This document shows, piece by piece, positions 9,457 through 17,812 of a stretch of 64,000 nucleotides of DNA. This DNA is from Prevotella sp. 885 (lineage in GTDB: Bacteria; Bacteroidota; Bacteroidia; Bacteroidales; Bacteroidaceae): the NCBI RefSeq assembly GCF_002265625.1, contig NZ_NOVE01000003.1, positions 1 to 64,000 on the forward strand. The letters are read 5' to 3'. Numbering within the stretch: position 1 is the stretch's first letter; every line of letters begins with the position of its first letter. The translations under genes and the position numbers were made by a program. The notes beneath the pieces were generated by a model. The model searched no databases, was not told the origin of the DNA, and saw only the letters and a list, made by a program, of their open reading frames with translations.

Positions 9457-9566
9457 CAAAGTGGCACTTTTAGGGTGTCATAGCGCCGCTATTACCACCC
9501 AATAGCGCCACTATTGCATTGTAATAGCGCCGCTTTTAGACTGTAAAAGTGGCGCTATGAGGGCAC
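9457..9566. repeat. Five tandem 22-bp units each built on a 15-bp palindrome
   Basis: Units start at 9457, 9479, 9501, 9523 and 9545, an exact 22-base period. Each holds a dyad-symmetric core close to AATAGCGCCRCTATT followed by a 7-base variable spacer. The outer units drift toward AAAGTGGCACTTT and AAAAGTGGCGCTATG. The cores could form small cruciforms or bind a dimeric protein. Confidence 0.8.
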
Positions 9567-9794
9567 TTTGTGTTTTTGATGGTCATTGATGGTGGCTTTT
9601 ATGCTGTAAAAAACCATAAAAACAGCTTTTTGATTCTCTAGAATTGATTTTTATTTTGTAACATGTTTTTACTCTTTGTACGATATTTGCATGGCGGACA
9701 TAAAGCCATGTTTTTTGACAAGAAGACATGTGCTGAGTAGTTTCCAATTTGACTCTTTGTCTGCGTACGGAGGTAGCGTGTGATATATATAAAA
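9567..9794. other. Gene-free stretch
   Basis: No gene or clear signal was recognised here. It is AT-rich and contains only a weak inverted repeat (CATGGC/GCCATG) near 9690-9710. Confidence 0.4.
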
Positions 9795-9871
9795 ATTACG
9801 GATTTATCTTAGATTGCTGAGGCTACGCCATTTGGGTAGCAAAAAGTCAGAATCATAGATAAATCCGTAAT
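9795..9871 (-). terminator. Long-loop inverted repeat, probable terminator of the fucose operon
   Basis: Perfect 15-bp arms (9795-9809 and 9857-9871) enclose 47 bases. On the minus strand the second arm runs into a T-rich tail 31 bases after the fkp stop codon, as expected for a terminator. The long loop and perfect arms would also fit a very short non-autonomous transposable element. Confidence 0.5.
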
Positions 9872-9901
9872 CTATAGATGATATTGTTAAAGCGTCAGCG
9901 T

Positions 9902-12754
9902 TTAGCTGCGGCTTACTTGGAATCCGTTTTGGCAGAGCGACATCTCCACGAAGCGTGCCTTGTCATTAGGACGGTTCTCGGAGAGGATGCGGCGGATGCG
10001 GGCTGCTGCGTCCTCGTCCTTTGCCACCATGTAAAGATAGCCGCCACCTCCGGCACCCGGCAACTTATAGCCAAGGCAAAGGTCGTCAACGAGGCGTGTG
10101 AGAGCTTCCACGGCTGGAGGATTGGTGCCCAAGTCGAGAGCCTGGTTTTGCTTCCATGTCTTGCCGACAAGACGTCCCATACGCTCGAAGTCCATGCGCT
10201 GTATGGCGTCGAACATGTCGAGGGCGTGCGCTTTCATCTCACGCAGCTGTGCCAGTTCGTCATGCTCGTTAAGGAACATACGGCGGACAATCTCGGCGAG
10301 GATGGTCTTAGCCGTGCGTGTGATGCCGGTGTAATAGAGCAGGTGGCATGCTTTGTATTCTGGAAGATTGAATAGTGCGTCCGGCATATAGCGAACCTCT
10401 GGGTTCTGGCAGAAGCCGCGCTCGGTCTGCAGCAGCTTGATGCCCGGCAGGAGTCCGCCGAACTGGTCCTGCCATCCGCCTCCCGTGGTGAGGAGCTGTT
10501 CGAGGACGAGTGTGCGATGACCGATCTCAGCCTTGTCCCATCCCAGTCCGCAGAAGTCGCTCAATGCGCCGAGTACGGTAGCGGCGAGAACTGAGCTTGT
10601 GCCAAGACCAGAACCGGCGGGAATGGCTGAGAGCAGCGTTACCTCAAGACCGCATCCGAATGCACGCAGCTGTTCTTCCAGAGAATTGTACTGGTCCTTG
10701 CAGAATTGTGGAAGGAAGCCGGAGAGAGAGAGGGCTGCCTTAGGAATAGAGAACGGCGAACCAACCTTATTGAATGCAGCCAACTCCTCGTATGTGGAGA
10801 TGGTTTCGGACGCGCCGAGGTCGATGCTTCGCAGAACGATGTGAGGCTCGCTGCATGGCTTGACGTAAGTCTGGAGCGGCGGTTGACCGTTCAGCTTGAT
10901 GGCAAGATTGACCACATTGCCGCCTTCCATGAGGCAGAAGGGAGGTGTGTCGGTCCAGCCACCGGCTATGTCGATGCGGACGGGCGAACGTCCCCAGACT
11001 ATCTGGTCGGCATATACAGAAAGACGCGGGCACTGGCGTACGCGCAGAGCTTCGTCCGTGAGACCCTGACGCAAGAGCGAGAACGCCTCTTCCTCGTACT
11101 TGCCGCCGTCCTTGCCTGCGAAGCGAAGTGCCTCGGAGCGGAACATTGCGTCCTTGGTGCGTGTGAGGAGTGATGCCGAAGAGGGCAGCGGAGAGGGGAG
11201 AGGAATGTCGTAACGTCCATAGTCGCGAGCGGTGCTCTCAAGGTCGGTCTGATAAAAGACGCTGTGCTCCCAGTTCTTTGCCAGGAATGTGAGGTTCTGG
11301 CAGCGGAACTTAGTGCGCTGAGCCACAAGACGACAGAGATTTGCTTCGCTGCTTATCTCGTCGGCGCTGACGCGGCGTGAGGCAGCCCAGATGGTCTTAC
11401 CCTCTTCGAGAGACGGATCGGAGAGCATCCAGCGGAGCACGATGCCCATATCGTCCACGTTGCTGACTATGGGGAAGATGCGGGCAGCCTGAAGGTCATG
11501 GCGTCCCTCAATGTCGTCAATGCAGACGCCGCGCTCCTTAGCCCATTCAGCAAACGAACCGCCGAGATATTCCACTTCGGCAAGGTCGCCGCGGAACTTG
11601 TCATTAAATCCGTATGGACGTACTGCCCACTGGTTCTCGCCGATGGGCACAACGTCTACGCATTGTCCCTCGCTGAGAGTCAGAGTCCAGTTGTTCTCCG
11701 GCACACCGGTCACGATGTTCTCTTTGGTGAGCGTCCAGCCGGCGCCGATGAAGGCGTTCTCCACCCATATATTGCGATTGTTCTCGTTCCACTTAATCTT
11801 AACGTCCGTGTTCTGCACGAACATGGAAGGATGAGGCTTGCGGTCGTGATGCATAATCTCGCGCTGGTCGCTGACGAGATTCTGGATGGCAAGCATTGAC
11901 GAAAGAAGTTCGTGTGATGTTCCGAAGTGATAGAACTCGCCGCCGGGGAGAGGCAGGATGGCAACCTTAAGATCGTTGACAGCCGCGTCCTTGATGACCG
12001 GCTCTGATCCTAAAGCACAACCGAACTCGCCGTACATATCATAATTGATGACGTCGCCGTCAAGCTCCTTGCCTACAGCAGATGAGTGCTGCATGAGCAC
12101 CTTCACGGCACGGTCTGAGAGAATCCATACGCCGATGTCGGTAAGATAGAAATGATCGGCAAGCAGCGATGAGAGTGTCTCTACGGACGGCTTCTGAAGC
12201 ATACACTTCAGCTCCGTTGGGTTCTCGCGTGTGGACACGAAGACGCCGTGGTCCTTGGCAATCTCCGGGCCGAGCCACAGACCGTAGCACACGATGTCGG
12301 CATCCTCAGGGATGGACTGCAGTGGCTCTGTGGAACGGATGTATACGTCGCCGCTGACAATCATCGTATTGAGTCCCTTCGGAGCGATGTCCATGATGCG
12401 CTTATAGAGAGGCACCTGCAGCGAGAGCAGATCCTGATGAAGGCTCTGACCGCGCTCCCAACGGAAGACAGGCAGCGGTGTGAGAATCTTTCCAGAAGGA
12501 GCATACGACGGCAAACGGCGGCTCTGTCCTCCGGCGTGGAGAAGCAGACGCTTGTCGGCAGCAAGCCATTCGTCGAAGGTGCGGCCCTCGTCATTAGCCT
12601 CATAGGCGGCACGGAGCAGCCATGTGGTTCCTCCGCCGGAGCCAAGCTTTTTGCCCACGGGGTCGTTGGTGCAGAACCACTCACTCTTCGGGAGTTCGGT
12701 TATCTCATGAAAGCTGCCCACCAGGTTTGGCGGCAGAGACAATAGTTTCTTCAT
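9902..12754 (-). CDS. fkp: Bifunctional fucokinase / fucose-1-phosphate guanylyltransferase
   Basis: At 950 residues this matches the length and layout of Bacteroides Fkp. The N-terminal half carries the nucleotidyltransferase domain, with a glycine-rich HAGGQSRRLPSYAPSGK loop. The C-terminal half is a GHMP kinase with DIAGGWTDTPP, the ATP loop PAGSGLGTSS and the C-terminal KLPGAGGGG motif. The enzyme phosphorylates free L-fucose and then forms GDP-L-fucose, which Bacteroidales use to fucosylate capsules and glycoproteins. It lies 24 bases downstream of a mutarotase gene in the same direction, consistent with a fucose salvage operon. Start at 12754 follows the family N-terminus (MKKLLSLPPNLV). 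Confidence 0.97.
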   Translation of the reverse strand: MKKLLSLPPNLVGSFHEITELPKSEWFCTNDPVGKKLGSGGGTTWLLRAAYEANDEGRTFDEWLAADKRLLLHAGGQSRRLPSYAPSGKILTPLPVFRWERGQSLHQDLLSLQVPLYKRIMDIAPKGLNTMIVSGDVYIRSTEPLQSIPEDADIVCYGLWLGPEIAKDHGVFVSTRENPTELKCMLQKPSVETLSSLLADHFYLTDIGVWILSDRAVKVLMQHSSAVGKELDGDVINYDMYGEFGCALGSEPVIKDAAVNDLKVAILPLPGGEFYHFGTSHELLSSMLAIQNLVSDQREIMHHDRKPHPSMFVQNTDVKIKWNENNRNIWVENAFIGAGWTLTKENIVTGVPENNWTLTLSEGQCVDVVPIGENQWAVRPYGFNDKFRGDLAEVEYLGGSFAEWAKERGVCIDDIEGRHDLQAARIFPIVSNVDDMGIVLRWMLSDPSLEEGKTIWAASRRVSADEISSEANLCRLVAQRTKFRCQNLTFLAKNWEHSVFYQTDLESTARDYGRYDIPLPSPLPSSASLLTRTKDAMFRSEALRFAGKDGGKYEEEAFSLLRQGLTDEALRVRQCPRLSVYADQIVWGRSPVRIDIAGGWTDTPPFCLMEGGNVVNLAIKLNGQPPLQTYVKPCSEPHIVLRSIDLGASETISTYEELAAFNKVGSPFSIPKAALSLSGFLPQFCKDQYNSLEEQLRAFGCGLEVTLLSAIPAGSGLGTSSVLAATVLGALSDFCGLGWDKAEIGHRTLVLEQLLTTGGGWQDQFGGLLPGIKLLQTERGFCQNPEVRYMPDALFNLPEYKACHLLYYTGITRTAKTILAEIVRRMFLNEHDELAQLREMKAHALDMFDAIQRMDFERMGRLVGKTWKQNQALDLGTNPPAVEALTRLVDDLCLGYKLPGAGGGGYLYMVAKDEDAAARIRRILSENRPNDKARFVEMSLCQNGFQVSRS

Positions 12755-12778
12755 CTTTATTATATGTATATTATGTTT

Positions 12779-13177
12779 TTATTTTTCTTCTTCCTCGTTC
12801 TCGTAAAGATAGAACATGCGTTCCATCATCTGCCACTTTTCGTCGCTTGTGGCGTCAGCCGTGCAGTTCTGGAACTGAGCCACATGGCTTTCCCATTCCG
12901 CCTGACGCGGCAAGGTGGCAAGGCGAGCCATGGCTTCGTCCCAGCGGAAATCCACGGGAGCGTCAACTATCATCACAAGTCGGTTTTTGAGTATGTATAT
13001 CTCCATCTCAAGAATGCCTACAGCCTGGATACCCTCCTTAATCTCATCCCAGAAATGCTCCTTGTCGTGAGCCTCACGATACTTCTGGATGAGAAGGCTG
13101 TCGTCCTTGAGGTCCATGGTCTGTACGTAGCGCTTGGTGGGCTGTCCGTACTGCTTGCTTATATATCCGTTTGTCAT
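12779..13177 (-). CDS. L-rhamnose/L-fucose mutarotase family protein (RhaM-like)
   Basis: This 132-residue protein has the pattern of the RhaM-like mutarotase family: RYVQTMDLKDD near the start, a central GILEMEIYILKNRLVMIVD strand region, and a C-terminal WESHVAQFQ. These dimeric alpha+beta-barrel enzymes interconvert the anomers of L-rhamnose or L-fucose. The position directly upstream of fkp argues that L-fucose is the real substrate here, since fucokinase acts on one anomer. The last residues are acidic. A minus-strand -7 box lies about 50 bases upstream. Confidence 0.85.
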   Translation of the reverse strand: MTNGYISKQYGQPTKRYVQTMDLKDDSLLIQKYREAHDKEHFWDEIKEGIQAVGILEMEIYILKNRLVMIVDAPVDFRWDEAMARLATLPRQAEWESHVAQFQNCTADATSDEKWQMMERMFYLYENEEEEK

Positions 13178-13228
13178 AAGTGAAATGTTAAATAATGGTT
13201 CTTATCGTCTTAAAAAGATACACTTTTG

Positions 13229-13279
13229 CAAAATTACACAAGATTTTTCAGATTCTACCATCATAAAAGCGTAACTTTG
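13229..13279. promoter_or_regulatory. Divergent promoter region between the fucose operon and the TonB-like gene
   Basis: The minus strand has TAATTTTG (13229-13236) facing the mutarotase gene. The plus strand has TAACTTTG (13272-13279) only four bases before the TonB-like ATG, so that mRNA would be leaderless or nearly so. Confidence 0.55.
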
Positions 13280-13283
13280 CAGT

Positions 13284-14012
13284 ATGGAAATTAAAAAATC
13301 ATATAAGGCAGATCTTGACCGGCATTGGCTGAAGAGGTTTCTTATAGGGCTTGCCATAGCACTGTCGCTGTTCGTGGCGGTTCTGGAGTTCCCAGTGCGT
13401 TATGGAGGAACGGATACGGAGGACGACTCGATGGACGACGTGCTGCAGGAAATGGCGATGCGCAAGAAACAAGAACGCCAGGATATGATAGCCGTAGTGG
13501 AGCCGTCACGTCCACGCAAGAAGCAACAGCAGAAGATAAAGGTGGTGGACAAGATACAGAAGGACCTTCAGAACATCGCCGATATCAGTAAGAAGCGTAT
13601 TGTGGGTGACGAAGAAGGAAACGGTGAGAAGAACGACAAGGCAGAAAAAGCCGACGATAATACGCCTGCTCCGGTGGCGGTGGATATGGGAGACAATCCT
13701 CTGAACTTCCGCATCGTAGAGCAGCTGCCCGAATTTCCGGGAGGAATGTCGGCGTTCGTGAAGTGGCTGACCGACAATCTTCGTTATCCTCCAGTGGCTC
13801 AACGTCAGAAGATTCAGGGACGTGTGGTAATCTCGTTCGTCATCAATCGCGACGGATCGATATGCGACTTGAAAGTGGCTCATTCAGTAAACCCCATCTT
13901 GGACAATGAGGCGCTCAGAGTGGCACGTATGATGCCACGCTGGAAACCTGGCATTGACAAGAACCGTCCTTGCCGTACTTTGTTCGCCATCCCCGTGGAG
14001 TTTAAGCTCTGA
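13284..14012 (+). CDS. TonB-like energy transducer protein
   Basis: The 242-residue protein has a short cytoplasmic N-terminus, one membrane helix (about residues 18-34, RFLIGLAIALSLFVAVLEF), a charged periplasmic linker with RPRKKQQQK, and a C-terminal TonB fold. The C-terminal signs are EFPGGMSAFVKWL, YPPVAQRQKIQGRVVISFVI and a final FAIPVEFKL. It probably passes proton-motive force to an outer-membrane TonB-dependent transporter. No ExbB or ExbD gene is adjacent. The -7 box almost touches the start codon, so a leaderless transcript is likely. Confidence 0.9.
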   Translation: MEIKKSYKADLDRHWLKRFLIGLAIALSLFVAVLEFPVRYGGTDTEDDSMDDVLQEMAMRKKQERQDMIAVVEPSRPRKKQQQKIKVVDKIQKDLQNIADISKKRIVGDEEGNGEKNDKAEKADDNTPAPVAVDMGDNPLNFRIVEQLPEFPGGMSAFVKWLTDNLRYPPVAQRQKIQGRVVISFVINRDGSICDLKVAHSVNPILDNEALRVARMMPRWKPGIDKNRPCRTLFAIPVEFKL

Positions 14013-14080
14013 CAAGGTGATGCCCTGTCGGCATAAAGGATTTATAAACATAAACATTCATCTTTTTCACATAATAAAAT

Positions 14081-15055
14081 ATGATTAATGCAGACCAAAT
14101 ATTGAAGCTCGTCAACGACTATCTTGTGCAGCTTCCGTACGACCGCCGTCCGGCGTCGCTTTACGAACCGATACGTTATGTGCTCTCTATGGGAGGAAAG
14201 CGCATACGCCCAGTGCTTATGCTCCTTTCGTATAATCTCTTCAAGGAGGATCCCGAGACTATCCTTATGCCTGCTTGTGCACTTGAGACCTACCATAACT
14301 ATACGCTTCTGCATGACGACCTCATGGACAATGCTGATCTGCGTCGCGGTCATGAGACTGTGCACAAGAAGTGGAATGCCAATACTGCAATCCTCTCAGG
14401 CGACTCAATGCTTGTGCTTGCTTATCAGCGTATGCAGCAATGCAGCAGTGACAAGATGGCTGAGGTGCTGGCTTTGTTCACCGAGACAGCTCTCGAAATA
14501 GGTGAGGGTCAGGAGTATGACATGGCTTTTGAGCATCGTGACGATGTGTCGGAGGAGGAATACATTGAGATGATCCGACTCAAGACAAGCGTACTGCTTG
14601 CTTGCGCACTCAAGATTGGTGCCATCCTTGCCGGTGCTTCGAAGGAGGACGCTGACAATCTGTATCGATTCGGTGAGCAGATAGGTCTGGCTTTCCAGTT
14701 GCAGGACGACTTCCTCGACGTATATGGCGACACACGTGTGTTCGGTAAGGCTATCGGTGGAGATATCACGTCTAACAAGAAGACATTCATGCTCATCAAT
14801 GCCCTTAATCATGCCAACGAAGAGCAGCGTCGTCAGCTTGAAAGCTGGATTGGAGCTACAAAGTTCGATCGCGACGAGAAGGTGGCTGCCGTGACCCGAC
14901 TTTACAACGAGATAGGTATCGACCGCATGGCTCAGGACAAGATTGCCTACTACTTTGAGCAGAGCCGTAAGTATCTTCAGGCTGTGTCAGTGGACGAGAG
15001 CCGTAAGGCAGAGCTTGCCGCTTATGCCCAGCGCATGATGAACCGTCAATACTAA
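14081..15055 (+). CDS. Polyprenyl diphosphate synthase
   Basis: This 324-residue protein has both aspartate-rich magnesium-binding motifs of trans-prenyltransferases: LHDDLMDNADLRRG and QLQDDFLDVYGD. The GGKRIRP motif near residue 45 binds isopentenyl diphosphate. It should build farnesyl, geranylgeranyl or longer polyprenyl diphosphates in the cytoplasm; product length cannot be read safely from sequence. The TatD-like gene starts ten bases downstream, so the two are probably co-transcribed, as is common in Bacteroidales. Confidence 0.93.
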   Translation: MINADQILKLVNDYLVQLPYDRRPASLYEPIRYVLSMGGKRIRPVLMLLSYNLFKEDPETILMPACALETYHNYTLLHDDLMDNADLRRGHETVHKKWNANTAILSGDSMLVLAYQRMQQCSSDKMAEVLALFTETALEIGEGQEYDMAFEHRDDVSEEEYIEMIRLKTSVLLACALKIGAILAGASKEDADNLYRFGEQIGLAFQLQDDFLDVYGDTRVFGKAIGGDITSNKKTFMLINALNHANEEQRRQLESWIGATKFDRDEKVAAVTRLYNEIGIDRMAQDKIAYYFEQSRKYLQAVSVDESRKAELAAYAQRMMNRQY

Positions 15056-15065
15056 TCAGCGACGT

Positions 15066-15848
15066 ATGATACAGTTTATTGACACGCATACCCATCTTGA
15101 CGGAACGGAGTTTGACGCTGATCGCGACGAAGTGATGGAGCGTGCGCGTGCCGCCGGTGTAAGCAAGGTGTTTCTGCCTGCCATTGACCTGAAGTCAGTG
15201 GAGACGGTCCTTGCCGTAAGCCGAAAGTATGAGGGGTATGCCTATCCGATGATCGGACTCCATCCTGAAGAGGTGGGAGCAGACTGGGAAAACGTATTGC
15301 AGAGAATGCGTGAATACATCGTGCCGGGTCATCCGTTCATTGCCATCGGTGAGGTGGGACTCGACTTCTATTGGACTCGCGATAACGAGCGCGAACAGCT
15401 GGCTGCGTTCGAGCGTCAAGTGGAGTGGTCGGTGGAGACACGCCTGCCGCTGATGATACATTGCCGTAAGGCGCAGAACGAGATGGTGGCGGTGATGCGT
15501 CGCTATCAGAATGAGTTGCCGGGCGGAGTGTTTCATTGTTTCACTGGTAATGAGAAGGAAGCGGAGCAACTGCTCGATTTCCATAACTTCGTGCTTGGCA
15601 TCGGTGGTGTGTTGACGTTCAAGAAGAGCCATCTGCCGGAAGTCCTTCCTGCATCCGTACCACTCTCACGTATAGTACTTGAGACCGACTCGCCTTATAT
15701 GGCACCGGTGCCCAAGAGAGGAGAACGCAATGAGAGTGCTTACGTGGAGTTTGTGCTGAAATGTCTCGCCGAAGCGTATGGCGTGGAGGACGAGGAAGTG
15801 GCCAGACAGACTAATGAGAATGTGGAAAGAGTGTTCCGTATAGGCTGA
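15066..15848 (+). CDS. TatD family metal-dependent hydrolase (DNase-like)
   Basis: The 260-residue protein has the TatD TIM-barrel metal motifs in order: DTHTHLD, GEVGLDFYW, MIHCRKA, FHCFTGN and ETDSPYMAP. These bind two or three divalent metals. Family members act as 3'-5' exonucleases or general DNA hydrolases in DNA repair. Ten bases separate it from the polyprenyl synthase gene. A strong terminator follows about 45 bases after the stop. Confidence 0.93.
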   Translation: MIQFIDTHTHLDGTEFDADRDEVMERARAAGVSKVFLPAIDLKSVETVLAVSRKYEGYAYPMIGLHPEEVGADWENVLQRMREYIVPGHPFIAIGEVGLDFYWTRDNEREQLAAFERQVEWSVETRLPLMIHCRKAQNEMVAVMRRYQNELPGGVFHCFTGNEKEAEQLLDFHNFVLGIGGVLTFKKSHLPEVLPASVPLSRIVLETDSPYMAPVPKRGERNESAYVEFVLKCLAEAYGVEDEEVARQTNENVERVFRIG

Positions 15849-15891
15849 TATTAATATAGAACACGTCAGTTTTTTACTGTTAACATAGATT

Positions 15892-15930
15892 AAATCACAG
15901 ATGCTTCGTTTTGGCATCTGTGATTTTTTT
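15892..15930 (+). terminator. Intrinsic terminator after the TatD-like gene
   Basis: A 13-bp stem (15892-15904 with 15914-15926) is followed by a run of T residues. Confidence 0.9.
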
Positions 15931-15932
15931 CA

Positions 15933-15940
15933 TATCTTTG
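15933..15940 (+). promoter_or_regulatory. -7 promoter box for tRNA-Ser
   Basis: TATCTTTG matches TAnnTTTG, 15 bases before the 5' end of the tRNA. Confidence 0.6.
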
Positions 15941-15955
15941 CATCCACTATTTAAA

Positions 15956-16043
15956 GGAGAGGTGCTCGAGTGGTTGAAGAGGCACGCCTGGAAAGCGTGT
16001 AACCGGCAAAACCGGTTCGGGGGTTCGAATCCCCCTCTTTCCG
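15956..16043 (+). tRNA. tRNA-Ser(GGA)
   Basis: This 88-base gene folds with a 7-bp acceptor stem that includes wobble pairs, an anticodon stem CACGC/GCGTG around the loop CTGGAAA (anticodon GGA), a long variable arm typical of serine tRNAs and a GGGGG/CCCCC T-stem around TTCGAAT. The discriminator base is G and CCA is not encoded. The integrase gene begins 128 bases further on, so the 3' end of this tRNA is the likely attachment site of the prophage. Confidence 0.95.
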
Positions 16044-16171
16044 CTTATAATCAGTTGTTTTCGTGTTGTTTTGCTCTGTTTCGTGTTTGCCGTCAATGTT
16101 TCGTTTTGTCCTCTTTTGTGTTGTTTTGTTGCAAAATTCGTGCAAAATTCGTGCAAGTCAATTCTTGAAAA
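16044..16171. other. Left attachment region with repeated short motifs
   Basis: Between tRNA-Ser and the integrase there are no genes but there are repeats: an 11-bp motif GTGTTGTTTTG at 16063-16073 and 16118-16128, and a tandem TGCAAAATTCG at 16130-16140 and 16141-16151 followed by a partial third copy. Such repeats next to a tRNA attachment core fit arm-type integrase binding sites. The core crossover sequence cannot be fixed without the right-hand junction. Confidence 0.55.
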
Positions 16172-17419
16172 ATGATTAAAGTCCATTATTATCTCGATGT
16201 CCGTGGTGTTGCCGATGGCAGTCCTGCTCCCTTGAAGCTCGACTTCGCCCATAAATATAAGCACGCCCAGCTTGCCGTTGGTGTCCGTGTCTTGCCCTCT
16301 CAGTGGGATGCAAAGGCGCAAAAGGTGCGTGGTTCTATGTCCGATGAATCGACAAACCTTTTCCTGCTGCAGACGATGGCTCGTGTCTCTGAAATCATCT
16401 TGAAACTGACAAACGCTGGTGATCTGGTTGGCTTGTCTGCTGTCGAGGTGAAGAATCGTGTGGCTTCTGAACTGCGTCCTGATGCAGGTGCCGACAATCT
16501 GTTCTTGGCTCGCTTTCGTTCCTATGCCTCCCTCTGCAAGTCTCAGCGAACTCGTGAAATCTACCAAGTCACTATTAAAAAGGTTTTGGCTTTCGATTCT
16601 CATGCTGAGTCGCTCTCCTTCGAGATGGTTTCGAAGGATTGGCTCTCTCGCTTCGAGGCTTGGCTGGGTTCTGAGGATGGTGGGTGTCCGTCCGTAAATG
16701 CTCGCTCCATCCATTTGCGGAATGTTCGGGCTGTCTTTAATGATGCCATCGACAATGGTGTGACCGCTTGGTATCCGTTCCGCACCTTCAAGGTGAAAAC
16801 CGAGGCGACCAAAAAGCGAGCCGTGGCGGTGGAGGTTCTTCGCTCCCTCTTCTCGTACCCTGTGACTTGGCAGGAGCAATATGTGGATGCCTTCAAGCTG
16901 TCCTTCTGTCTCATCGGCATTAATCTCGTTGACCTCCTGGCTCTGAATGCCGACCAGCTTGTGGATGGTCGCCTGTCTTATCGTCGCTCCAAGACGGGGC
17001 GGCTCTATGACATAAAGGTGGAGCCAGAGGCTGCTGCCCTCATCGAAAAGTACCACGGTCATCTTGGTCGGCTCGTTTCCTGGGGTGAAAACCGAAAGCA
17101 TTATACAACCTTCACTTATCAGATGTGTCGTGGCTTGAAATCCATCGGCTCTACCGTGAAGGAATGGCGAACCGATGAGCTGGGTGTCTATCGGGAGGTG
17201 GAGGTGTTCCGTCCTGCCTTCCCGATGCTGTCTTCCTATGTGGCTCGCCATTCGTGGGCGACCATCGCTGCCTCGCTCGATGTTCCAAAGGATGTTATCG
17301 CCCATGCCCTGGGTCACGGTGGTTCTTCCGTCACCGACATCTATATCGATTTCGACCTGCGGAAGGTGGACGAGGCAAATCGTCGGGTGCTGGATTGGGT
17401 GTTCTATGGCAAAAAGTAA
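16172..17419 (+). CDS. Phage tyrosine recombinase (integrase)
   Basis: The 415-residue protein has the layout of Bacteroidetes phage integrases: an arm-binding N-terminus, a SAM-like core-binding domain (about 110-200) and a C-terminal catalytic domain. The second conserved arginine lies in YVARHSW (R359), followed by LGH (380-382) and the nucleophile in VTDIYIDF (Y391). A lysine is present in RSKTGRLY. Where many recombinases have the first catalytic arginine, this one has LIGIN (N251), which I recall from a related Bacteroidetes subgroup. It should integrate and excise the prophage at tRNA-Ser. Confidence 0.93.
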   Translation: MIKVHYYLDVRGVADGSPAPLKLDFAHKYKHAQLAVGVRVLPSQWDAKAQKVRGSMSDESTNLFLLQTMARVSEIILKLTNAGDLVGLSAVEVKNRVASELRPDAGADNLFLARFRSYASLCKSQRTREIYQVTIKKVLAFDSHAESLSFEMVSKDWLSRFEAWLGSEDGGCPSVNARSIHLRNVRAVFNDAIDNGVTAWYPFRTFKVKTEATKKRAVAVEVLRSLFSYPVTWQEQYVDAFKLSFCLIGINLVDLLALNADQLVDGRLSYRRSKTGRLYDIKVEPEAAALIEKYHGHLGRLVSWGENRKHYTTFTYQMCRGLKSIGSTVKEWRTDELGVYREVEVFRPAFPMLSSYVARHSWATIAASLDVPKDVIAHALGHGGSSVTDIYIDFDLRKVDEANRRVLDWVFYGKK

Positions 17420-17445
17420 GGGAGAACCCTGTGGTGGATTCTCCC
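17420..17445. terminator. Stem-loop between convergent integrase and small-gene operon
   Basis: A 7-bp stem (17420-17426 with 17439-17445) starts right after the integrase stop codon and just before the end of the opposing operon. There is no strong T-run, so its efficiency is uncertain. Confidence 0.5.
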
Positions 17446-17450
17446 TCTGC

Positions 17451-17768
17451 CTATTCGTCTGCTTTCTTCTTGGGTGGTCTTCCTCGCTTGTGGCTGGCTA
17501 CCTCTGCATGTTCCTTGTCTCGCTTCTCATCCCATGCCTCCCTCATTTCGGTGAGCAGCTCTCCCTCTGTCTTGCTTGTGACCTTGGCGGTGGCTCGTAG
17601 CTCGTATTGCTCCCTGTCCTTCCGTATCAGTCCGTTGATGTAGCGGTTCTTGTTGGTCTGAATGCTCAGCCAATCCTCCAGGTCGCAGTCGATGGCTACC
17701 CCGATTCGCTTCTGGGTGCGCCCTTCGCCTCGCTTGCTTGACTTGTACTTTCCTGTTGGTTCTGTCAT
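17451..17768 (-). CDS. Small basic DNA-binding protein, ribbon-helix-helix-like with AT-hook tail
   Basis: This 105-residue protein has a central segment (RIGVAIDCDLEDWL then NRYINGLIRKDRE) that resembles a ribbon-helix-helix unit: one strand followed by two helices. It ends in KRGRPPKKK, an AT-hook-like motif. This suggests a small DNA-binding regulator or an excision factor. It is the last gene of the leftmost operon and lies next to the integrase, where phages often carry such regulators. The family is not named with certainty. Confidence 0.6.
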   Translation of the reverse strand: MTEPTGKYKSSKRGEGRTQKRIGVAIDCDLEDWLSIQTNKNRYINGLIRKDREQYELRATAKVTSKTEGELLTEMREAWDEKRDKEHAEVASHKRGRPPKKKADE

Positions 17769-17812
17769 TTATTCTTGGTTTGGTGTCAGCTGGTTAGGCT
17801 GGCGTTTCCTTC

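Noticed and set aside
9457..9566. Possible CRISPR array
   Set aside because: The unit is only 22 bp with a 7-base variable part, far too short for spacers, and no cas genes are near.
15947..17317. 456-codon open frame on the minus strand across tRNA-Ser and the integrase
   Set aside because: It is antisense to a clear integrase with catalytic motifs, runs into the tRNA gene and shows no protein-like pattern.
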